The notes under the pieces were generated by a model. It saw only the letters and a program-made list of their open reading frames with translations, searched no databases and was not told the origin of the DNA. Of a stretch of 64,000 bases of DNA, positions 50,838 to 62,100 are shown one piece after another. Each line of letters starts with the position of its first letter. Position 1 is the stretch's first letter. The stretch comes from Mesostigma viride (taxonomy: Eukaryota; Streptophyta; Mesostigmatophyceae; Mesostigmatales; Mesostigmataceae). The translations under genes and the position numbers were made by a program. Where the stretch lies: the NCBI GenBank assembly GCA_009746045.1, contig RPFO01000059.1, positions 62,001 to 126,000 on the forward strand. Direction: 5' to 3'.

Positions 50838-51832
50838 CAGCCCGCGTACGGCGGAGCATGATGTCAGCCATGGCCCGAGTCAGCGCCACCGACAAGCGCT
50901 GACGCCAATATGACGTCCAGGTCCGCGCCGACCATGGGGCCCGCTGGCCCTCCAGGTCCAGCCGGTCCTCCCGGAGCCGGCAACACTCCTTGAAGAAGGC
51001 GGAGGTCAGGGGCCCCATGGCCCCAAACTCCTCCAGGACAAAGGGCACCACACGATGGTGCCCGACGTCGCCGTAGCCGGGCCAGGAGCTTGGCCCGCTC
51101 CGCCCGGTCCGCCGTGTAACCTGCCGTGAGGGAGGCCCCAGCCACGTGGCTAAGAGCCAAGGGCCGCGCCACCGAAACGTCAATAAGCAGATGCCGGCCA
51201 CCCCCCTCAAAGTCCAGCACCACGATGTCAGGCCGGTGGTTGGGGGAATAGAAGGCAGCGCCATCCGCATCCTCGGACCGGATGTTCGCGTGGGGGAAAA
51301 CCGACCGAATCATGGCGAGCACCACCGTCAGGAGGACAGTGTGCAAATACAAATACCAATTCTGATTCTGTTGGCCCCCCATGCAGGCAAGGTAGTGAGT
51401 CCCCGTGGGATCCAGCGGCTGCCCACAGCTACCACAAGGCCGCCCGGCCGGAACAAGAGGCTGCGGGGCAAATAGCTGGTGCCGGAGCGCCACCGAGTAG
51501 TGGCTGGGAGCCAAGGCGAATGGGGGGGCCATGGGAAGAGCACGAAGGTACGCCGAGCCCACACTCCGCAAGGAAAGCGAGAACAGCCACGCACGTCCCT
51601 GGGCGTTGAGGTCCGCGAAAAGAGCAATCCAATCAGCCGTGTGCAGAATACCCGCGTAGGTTTTCTGGTGTTTATCGATGACGCGAGCAGGGAATGCGGC
51701 GGGAGATTGAACGGAGGCGACCGAGGGAGTGCCGCGAGGGAGGTGGCGCTGTACCGCCTGAGCGGCACGGACGGGAGAACAGGCCTGCTGGATCTCAGCA
51801 TAGGCCTCCTGGATGGCGGTGACGAAGGGCAA
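50838..51832 (-). pseudogene. LINE C-terminal fragment: zinc knuckle plus PD-(D/E)XK-like endonuclease region
   Basis: The frame from 51832 reads a Cys/His cluster (CGSCGQPLDPTGTHYLACMGG region: C-x2-C, H-x3-C), then RPDIVVLDFEGGG and LLIDVSVARPL. This is the PD...D-V-S-V layout seen in C-terminal regions of some protist and algal non-LTR elements. A frameshift near 51060 moves the final block (VPFVLEEFGAMGPLTSAFF, then RQRLSVALTRAMADIMLRR) into another frame. No polymerase domain precedes it, since an AT-rich break occurs at about 51840. It is a 5'-truncated, frameshifted copy, of a different family from the LINE at 13461-15578. Family assignment rests on motif memory only. Confidence 0.65.
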
Positions 51833-53124
51833 AGGGCTGCTATAATAATATATATACAGTCAAGGGTGCCGGCCTCCCTCCTTCCGATCGTACGTTCCAT
51901 GTGCATGGACAGGGATCGATTGTTCAAAGGCCGTGATCGATCCTAGTTATTGTCATCCATCTGGGTTAATCGACGCTGCGGCTCCCCAACGTGGGACTGC
52001 TTGACTTCATAATGTTTTCTATTTACTTCTTATCTCCTTTCTTCAATATCCTTGTCTATTCACTACCCTAAAATATTAACCTTTTTACTGCATGCATGTC
52101 TGTCGTTAGTTTATTTGTAGTTTATCCTCACCGTCTATCCCTTACCATTCACCACACCATCAGCCCGGGCTGACTCTGGGCCTCTTTGCTTTCGCCGTCC
52201 TCCATGGCCGCAGGTCGATCCTACATATTGTCGATCCTACATATGGACACCATGCACAGCTTCCGCAGTCTTCGCACCGGCGCCTTTCCTCTCAGACGAC
52301 TACTTCCTCGATCTAGTTTTTATGCATGTGCGATACCGGTTGTAATGCGCCATGCATGTGCGCAGGAATTAATACATGTGTCCCTCGAACGTTTTCTTTT
52401 TGGAAGAAGACCATGCAATCCAGCCGATTCTAGTACTACTGCACAGCAATAATTTGGGACAGCCTATATAATTATGGACAGACAATGGACAAGCATAGCT
52501 TGAGTTTATTTACAAAATGCTTTACACAAGGATTTCAATCGTCCATATCTTCGAACAATATGCAAGAGTATGGAATCCAACAGGCAGAGTAAGCTGGCTG
52601 CCTGATACATTTGCATGGCTCGCACCCCACCAACGCCATTACCCCACACCAGAACAGGTAAACTTGAGCTGTTGTAACTGCAGAAGAATGTACAGTAGCC
52701 AACAGCATAAGTGCCAGCTATACTGGCTGGTGCCTCCACGCCGACCCAGGAGTGTGGAGCTGATAGACAGAAACCCAGAGATTATTTTCCATTGCAGGCG
52801 AGGGCGAGTTGGTCCTTCCCGCCCATGCTGGAAAACCGGTTCTGTCAGTCACACCCACTCAAACTTGGTTTTATTACACAAGAGGCGCATAGGCCAAGGA
52901 TTCCCCACTGTGATATCACAGGCACCGCTGGCTGCTAGCAGCAGCCAGCCACGACCCACATCGGTTGTACCTTGACATCGGTCACCACTGCCCGCTCTCC
53001 AAACTGCCCACAGTGACTACCAGAGCCAACAAGCGCTTTGCTTTGTTGGGAAACCCCCCGGCTATAAGTATGAGCTTCTTGGCCGGCGGGACACCCCTTT
53101 TACCCCCAGGCCCCATGGCTCCAT
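51833..53124. other. Intergenic, 3' flank of the patatin phospholipase gene
   Basis: No gene supported. Short frames at 52517-52975 have no domain. The part near 53000-53124 is likely 3' UTR of the leftward phospholipase gene. Confidence 0.45.
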
Positions 53125-56100
53125 CTACACAACGGCGCTGGAGGACACGACCCGCCGCAGGGTCTCACGCGTGTATGTGGGCAGCGCGTCGCCTGGCTCA
53201 CCCTGGCCGCCGTCCCCGCCCCCTTCCCCCCCCGTGCCCCAGGCCTGCTGCTCCTCCAGCTCCTGCAGGTTCATCACCAGCATCGACATGACCGACCGGC
53301 GCATGCGTGGGTGTCCCGGTGACGTCACCTTGCCGGCCCCAACCCCCGACCCCACCCCCTTCTTGCCATCCATGAGCCCACCACTACTGCCGCCCATGCC
53401 GCCCCCACCGCCCGCACCTCCCTTGAGTTTGCCCCCAGCCCCGCCGGACCCCGCCACCGGCTCATCCAACTCCGATCCCCCCACCTCGCCGATGCCAGCA
53501 TTAGCATCCCAGCCCCCGATGCGCCGGCCATGACGAGAGAGGCGGGAGGCGGCGGACCCGCTGAGCTGCGCCACCTCCTTGCCCGCGTCGGATTGGAGGA
53601 AGTCGGTCACGGCGGCCCAGCCGTAGCGGTAGGCGCCGCGCACGATCTCGTCCATCAGGTGGTAGTCCCGCAGCCTGCGACGCAAACGCGGGGAACCATG
53701 TAGGGAGGAACCGACGATGAGGGATGTGCCGTAATGCACACGAGACAAGGGGCACACGAGACAAGAGGTGCGTCACAAGAGACATGCAACTAGAAGCTTG
53801 TGACAAGAAGCAAGACACAAGAGGCATGACACAAGAGGCATGGCACAAGAGGCGTGACATAAGAGGCGTGACATAAGAGGCGTGACATAAGAGGCGTGAC
53901 ATAAGAGGCGTGACATAAGAGGCGTGACATAAGAGGCGTGACATAAGAGGCGTGACATAAGAGGCGTGACATAAGAGGCGTGACATAAGAGGCGTGACAT
54001 AAGAGGCATGTGAGTTCCACAATGATAATGATGAGATTCCCAAAGATTATCGGTCTAAACTCTGAAGCAGCTAGGCGCAAAAGTCATGGCCACACATCTG
54101 TAGGGCACTAGGGTACGGACCTGCCTTAATACCCCGACCTGCCCCGCCCCACCCCGCCATTCCAATGCTGGCATACGTGTGGGTACAAGCGGCAAAGGTA
54201 AGATGCATTCGCGACCATGCTCATGCGATGACTCGTACAAGTACTCGGAAGAGACCAGGAGGGGCATTTTATGGGGACGAAATGGAGAAGGGAGGGCAGT
54301 GACAGTGCAAAGATGGTGTGCGGCGAGGGCATGAGAGGACGTGGCGAGCACCCACTTGTAGTTGTTGATGCCCGTTGGCCGCAGGTATAGGTCGATCTTG
54401 TCGGTCTTGCGGGCCGCGCGCAGCTGCATGGTGTGGGAGACGTACGCCAGCGCGTTCATCTGCGGGTGGGTGGGTGGGATAAGGGGCAGGGTGGAGGTAG
54501 GCCAAGTCATGGCAGTTTGGGGCAAAGGAGTAACCAGGGGAGCCAACCAGAGGAGGACAAGTGTCAGAGGGGCATGCGGGCCGCAGCTGGGAACTTACTT
54601 CCTGCACGCCGGTAACCTTGACAAGATCCCCCCAAAAGCCAGCCAGGAGTGGACCATAACCCATAATCTTTTCCCAAGGCTCTATGAATTGGTGTGCTTG
54701 TTATGTACTCAACCGAGCAGTACGGAAAGATAAGCAGAGGGGAGGAAACCGAGGAAAGAAAAAGGTTACAATGGATGGGAAGCTAGGGAAAACCTCTTAC
54801 ATGCCAGGCATATCATTGTAGCAAGCATTCAAAGCATGGCGGCTCACCAAGGGCAAGTGGCTGTACATACATGCATGCGTGCCCCGGTACCGTTTCATCT
54901 TTGTTTCGACCATCACTTAGAAAGGTGGCACCCGCAGCAACTAAGCATGTTGGATTGGTATGGCCAGCGAGAACGAATTCATCCCACGCGGCTGCCCGAC
55001 GCGGCCCCAGAAGGTACAGGTACCATGGATGTACAAAATCTTAAGCAGCGCGTGCTGTCAAGGTGTGCCCCAACCAGCCCAAACCCGCCAACCAGGGGAC
55101 TCACGGCCACCAGTAGTGCTACACCATAGGCGACAGAGCGGGCAACACATTGATATTTGTAGCAGTTCTTCGTTGTCAGCACGCGCACGTGCCGGCTTGT
55201 TGTGCTACTGATTATGATACACACACACACACACGCACGCGTGCGCAGACACACACCAGCTCGTTGTAGCGCGGCAGCTTGAACTTGACGGCCGCAAACG
55301 GGTTGATGCGGTTCCACAGCAGCCACCTGCGTGCGCCAGAAATAAGCAATGACGTTAAAGTCGTCCGTTCCATGGTCAGATGGGCGCGAGGAGGGAGCCC
55401 AAGTGGCTATTGGAACGCGAGGGTGGTTGCAGAATGTAATTGGGATTCACACACACCTTCCAACCTTGGAAGGCAAGGGTACGCCCGACCGTGCGTGGCC
55501 AACTGAGACTGCCCAAAAGGCAGGCAGAAATGTGGACATTGGATCTTCAAGCCATGTGAATTCCTGGTGTGCGTGTTTATGTCCACATCAGTGATGGATG
55601 ACAGTAAAAAATGACGACGTAGTAGACATGCGCCTGCTATGGAACTTATACATACAACATATCAATAAATCATAAACAATAACAATACATGTAAAGATAT
55701 CACGAAATGAAGTATAGTAGTATAATATAGAGTATATAGTATAATATATATAATATGTAGTACATAGTATATAGCCTGGTGTATATCACGAGATACAGTA
55801 TATAATACATAGTATATAGTGTACATCGCGACATACAGTATAACTGTATACTATTTGTCGCGACCCGTTACAAGATTGCGCATGGCCGTGCCAGCCTCAC
55901 CAAACACGGCGCAAGGCAAGGCCACCCTGATTCCCTGTCTACATGCCAACCTGCGTCCATGGCTTAATTGTACGGGATCAGAATTAAGTCGTTGGTCCAT
56001 GGTCAACCTGAGGCCATGGTCAAGAGCACGTACCAACCCGAGAGGTCGCCGTCGAACGGCGTGACGTCCTTGAATGCGCTGTGGCAACACCAACAGAGGC

Positions 56101-59100
56101 AGCGGGGTGATAAAAGATCCGGCAACAGAAAGGATAAGCAGCCGGCGGCCCAAGGTGAAACTTGGTTGCCTGCAGCAACTCCATGCATTATTTGCACCCC
56201 AGTGATAGTAGACCTTGTCCCTTGTGCTACGCCAGTGGTTGCACATGGCACCGATCCCATGGACACTGATTCCATATTCAGTCTCCATGCTCATCACATG
56301 GATACCCTGCTCACCTGCTGGCTTGCCTTTCTGAAGGAGCAAAATAAAAAAAACAGCAAGCACCAGAAGGTGCTTGTCTCGGCCCTGGAAAGCCCAAACC
56401 CATGCATGTCAGTTGCTATGGCTTCCTCTCCACTGGTGCCCTTGCCCTCCCCCATCGCCAATTGCTCTTTCCCCCTCCTCCCCAACCTGCTGTACTTGTC
56501 ATTGTTATCTCCCTTCGACTCCCCAGTTGTTGCCCTTATTCTCCCATTCCCACCCCTCCAACCTCCAACTTGTCTTCCTCTCTGCCTCAACCTCTTGTCT
56601 TTGTCCTCTCCCCCCCCTCCCTTGTCCTTGTCCTCCCCTTCCCCTGTCGACCTTGTCACCCTCCCCCACCTACCTGTCGTCGTTCCCCTTGCCCTTGCCT
56701 GTCTCCCTTCAACTCCCCAGTCAACACCTGCCTGCTGTCCTTGCCCTCTCCTGTTGTCCACGTCTACTCTACTCCTCCCCCAACGCCCACCTGTTGTCCT
56801 TATCCTCCACGTCGACCACGATGACCGTCTTGACGCCCATGCGGCGGATGATGTTGACGGGGATGTTGTCCACGTAGCCGCCGTCCACGAGCAGGTGGCC
56901 GTTGGCGTCCATCATGGGCGGCAGCAGGCCCAGAACGGTCATGCTCGCGCGCACGTACTTCCACAGCAACCCGCGGTGGTGCACCGCAATGTCCCCCTTG
57001 GTGATGTCGGTGCTCACGCAGAAGAAACGGAGCCACAAGTCCTCGATCTGGCCACCCAGGGGCACGTGGCGATGAGCAGCAGGCAGCCGTCCACAGGAAC
57101 CAGCAGCAGCAGCAGCAGTAAGCAACGGCCGCGGTAGACAGTAACCAGCAGTAACGCGCAATCACCAGCAACCAGCGACGTGTCAAGTGTGCAAGATGCA
57201 GGACACAGGCACCAATACGGGGTCGATGCAAGAACATGGTTGTGAAGCACGCCTGCCAGGTAACACATCCGATGCCACCAGCCAAAAAACAAAGGGTGAT
57301 GGCTCGCATCCCATCCTCATGACTGCAACTGCATCTAGTTATCATAATCTTCAATATTGGCTGTCTTATCATGGTCATGTTTCCATCTAATGTCGCTCAA
57401 GGTTCCATCGAACATCGTTCATGTTTCCATCGAACGCGGCTCACCTGTGTGCTCCCAAACGTGGCCCGCACGCCCTGGCTGAAGCCGCCGCCGTGGAACA
57501 CAGAGATCAGCGGCTGGAAGAATCGGGCGAGGGAGGGGGGGGAAGGGGACAGGATGGACCATGGTCCATGGAGTAGGGCGGCATGCCACGTGACAAACAG
57601 GGAGGGGGCCAGGAACACAACAGTCAGTGAGCAGAAAGAATTAGCTAGGGGAAGTGACGAAACAATGTGAGCCTGTTGCATGTCCATAAAGAGACTAGAA
57701 GGGTATATAGAGCGGACATCATGGAGTATATAGAGCGGACATCATGGAGTATATAGAGCGGACATCATGGACTACATAGAGCGGACATCATGGAGTATAT
57801 AGAGCGGACATCATGGAGTATATAGAGCGGACATCATGGACTACATAGAGCGGACATCATGGAGTATATAGAGCGGACATCATGGACTACATAGAGCGGA
57901 CATCATGGAGTACATAGAGCGGACATCATGGAGTACAGCGGACATCATGGAGTACATAGAGCGGACATCATGGAGTACATAGAGCAGACATCATGGAGTA
58001 TATAGAGCGGACATCATGGAGTATATAGAGCGGACATCATGGACTACATAGAGCGGACATCATGGAGTATATAGAGCGGACATCATGGAGTATATAGAGC
58101 AGACATCATGGAGTATATAGAGCGGACATCATGGAGTACATAGAGCGGACATCATGGAGTACATAGAGCGGACATCATGGAGTATATAGAGCGGACATCA
58201 TGGAGTATATAGAGCGGGCATCATGGAGTACATAGAGCAGACATCATGGAGTACATAGAGCAGACATCATGGAGTATATAGAGCGGACATCATGGAGTAC
58301 ATAGAGCGGACATCATGGAGTGCATAGAGCGGACATCATGGAGTACATAGAGCGGACATCATGGAGTATATAGAGCGGACATCATGGAGTACATAGAGCT
58401 GACATCATGGAGTATATAGAGCGGACATCATGGAGTATATAGAGCGGACATCATGGACTACATAGAGCGGACATCATGGAGTATATAGAGCGGATATCAT
58501 TCAGTATAGTAGCTGTGTACAGGTATACTAAAGAAGATGGCTAGCTGTGAATAATAAAGCATAGACAAGCGTGGGTGAAAAACTCATCTGTAGCACCCAC
58601 AACCTGTGATCAGTGCACTTAGTAGGCTAGCCATAGAGTGAGCGAGCCAAAGAGTGTACATCTGAGATTACATGAAGGGTGCTGGGTGTGTGTAGAATCT
58701 TCTGCCCGCCATCGGCCAGCATGAGCTCCTCGCGCCCTGTGCATCCAAGTGCACTTAGCAGCATTCAAAGCGCTATCATCCGCAATACCCACCAGCAGCG
58801 CTATCATGCGCAACACCCACCAGCAGCGCTATCATCCACAACACCCACCAGCGTGAGCTCCTTGAGCAGATGCCGCACGCTGCTCAGGCGCGCGGAGAAG
58901 GCGCGCACTAGCGGCAGCATTAGCTTTGACAGGCGGTACTTGGCGTAGAGCGCGCCCATGAACGCGCCCTGGCTGGTGCCGCCGATGACATCGATGGGGA
59001 TGCCGTGGTCCTCCAGCGCCTTGATCACGCCCAGGTGTGCCAGGCCGCGGCTGCCCCCGCCGGAGAGGACCTGCGCCCCAAATGAGCGGCGACATAATAT

Positions 59101-62100
59101 AATGAGCAGCGACACAGTATCATGAGCAGCGACATTGTATAATGAGCAGCGATACAGTATAATGAGCAGCGATATAAGATGATGGACATCGATACAACAT
59201 AATGAGCAGCGATATAATATGATGAACAGCATGACATAGTGAGCAGCAGCGCCAGCACCGGATAGGAGCCGCACCGTTACAAACAAAGCCGTGCGCATTC
59301 AATGTTCTACGGTCCCGTGACTGGCAGCTTCTTAGCATTTTAGCATGCCTCTATGCAATGGTAACGAATGGCTGCTCCAGCCTCGCCACTGCAGCAAGCC
59401 CCCCCACTCACCAGCCCGATGGCCTTGCCGGCCAGGAAGCGTGCGATGCGCGCAAAGTCGTCCCCGTTGTCGGTCTTGATGTGGTGGTGCCGCTGCAGGC
59501 CCGGCCGGGCGTCCAGCCACGCGCGCGTGCCCTTGGGCTGGTACCACGCGGGAGAGTGGGAGGGGACGTGCAGCAGCAGCAACTCGACGCGCAAGAAGGA
59601 GACGTCGGCTACGCCCAGCCGCCAGGTCAGGTTTGCGTAGCGCTCCTTGCGCAGCCAGAGCAGGCGGCGCTCGTGCTCGCGAACCTCGGGGGAGGAGCGC
59701 GCGTTGGCAACCAGCAGCACGCTGGTGGCGGTGTGGGAGGGTGGAAGAACGGGTTTGGCATAACGAGACGTGTTGTTGGAGATGTGCTTGAGAAAATGAC
59801 ACAGGTGTTGGTGTTGGTGGGTGGCTTTGACAGAACAAATAGCGAACACGCTGGTGGGTGCGCAGGTAGGACATTACAGAACTCACACATTCTCTTCACT
59901 TACACACTAGTGCGATGAGCTTGCAGTCAATCGTCTGTTAGGGCGCGAATGATGCCCATCTGCCCAGAAAAACAACGCCCATACACATTTTCCCCTTGGG
60001 AATACTTTGCCTAGTGGAAATGCACATGAAGGAAACTCCGGAGCCAAGGAACCCCGGACCCAAGGAGACCCATCAACCAAGGAACATGGATGGCATACAG
60101 ACAGTTACCCTACCAGACAGATAGTGGCGCTACCAAACAGATAGTGGCGCTACCAAACAGACAGTTACCCTACCAGACAGATAGTGGCGCTACCAGACAG
60201 ATAGTGGCGCTACCAAACAGACAGTTACCCTACCAAACAGATAGTGGCGCTACCAGACATTGCAAAACCGGATCCCTGAGGCACAGTTGCGATTGTTTTG
60301 CAGGCATGCACAGGCTTCAGGGACAAATGGATTGTATGGACATGTGTGGCATGAACACAGCGGAGAAAGGCCTAAAGGGTGCTGTCCTCACAGGCCCATG
60401 CCAATGTCAGGGACCCACCAGTCCGCTTGGTGTATGCACAGGGTGGTCCAGGCAGACAAGTTTGCGTCCGCCAGCAGAATGATGAAGCGGTACTTCTCCT
60501 CCTGTGGTGTGGTGTAGGTAGGATGAGGCACCACCATGGGCAGTGCAGTGGCAGGAGTTGAAGGAGCAAGCCCGTAGCCCTTGTATTCTAAGCATCCCTG
60601 CCGCCCACAACAGCCCGCCTGCCCCAAGACCAGAACAGTGCCACGTTGGCGTATTCTCACCCAATGGAAAGCGCCAAACACGCGATGACGACGTGCATGG
60701 CGTGCCACTGCCGCAAAAAATGCATTTCCTAATGACTATCAATTTAATTATGAATTTGGAACACGGGAGTGACACGAACAGCCTCGTCGCCAACATGTCA
60801 GCGAACCTGGGCTCTCCCACATCCTGCCGTGCATGCCGGTACAAATGCCAGCACTGGAAATATACTATACTGGAGATGAATTGCTTGGGCTGGGCAAGCT
60901 CCCGAGGTTCCACCACCAGCCAATCGATGGCCTCACAAGAGACGCACAGCTACGAGAGTACAAGAGCAGCCCCCCATGCAATTCTGGAGGCTGCTACTGT
61001 AACAAGTAACCATGTTCATATCATACCTTTCGCAGCTCGCAGCCCATTATTGCCAATACACAACTACCTGCACAACAAACACTATGACATTTCTGCTTAC
61101 CCATGTACAGATCGAAATAGCAAGTTTCATGACCGACCGCGCAGCCTGCCATATGCGCCAAGAAGGCCTACTGCTCACGCCCCTGTTCACCTCACCTGCT
61201 CCGCCAGCCAGGTGGCCAGCTTGCTGCGGTAGAATGCGGTGTGCAGCTTGGCGGTGGCCTTCTCGCCCCACAAGTGCGTGATGCGCTTGCTGTTCAGCAG
61301 CAAGGTGGGGCCAAAGCTGGAAGGGAAGGGCCAGGGGCAGGGCATTCGCAGAGGCAAGGCGGGGACGCAAGCATGGGACAAGGAGAAGGGGACAAGTAGA
61401 CGACAGGCATGGGGGTCAGATGCCCATCCACCCACCAACCAATGTCATGGCATACATCAACATGATGACGTGGACACGCAGGCATGTACCTGGGGGGACC
61501 TGGTTTCTGTACTGTGAAGCCACAAGAAGATTCCCACAAACACGTGTCCTCCATCCCAAGAAAACCTGGTGCCTGCAAGCACCATGGCGCAGGAGCTGCG
61601 TGGCCAGACCGCGCTCCCCAAGGCCCCACTTTCTGGCCTAAAACCCAACCATGCTGCCAAACTAGACTCAGGAATGATACGCATAATCAGCTCTTGGAAG
61701 CATACAGCAGCCCATCAGCGGTCCGGGTCTGACGCTCTGCAGCCACAGTGCCCTGAGCTCTCGGGCCATCCCCCACTGTCACGTCACCCTCGATTGTCAG
61801 GCCATCCAGTGATCCTCACTTTCCAAGCCACCCTCGCGAACACCCTGGAGCTATCACTACCCACCTCTGCAGCGCGGCCCCGAACGAGCCAGCGAACGAG
61901 GCGACGTCGAACGAGTCGTCCACCGGCAGCAAGGTGAGCACCACCAGCTCAGAGGGCGAGCGGTTGGTGATGCTGCCCGGCGCGGTGGGGCACTTGGACG
62001 CCACGCTGGACAAGCGCTTGGTGAGCGCCGCGATCAGCCGCACGCCCGCCTGGGGGCTGGCCTGGCAGATCCTCTCAAAGGACGCCCTGCAAAGAGATTT

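Noticed and set aside
52517-52975. 152-codon + frame
   Set aside because: No domain, no splice-linked neighbours, and ordinary composition for a chance ORF in this region.
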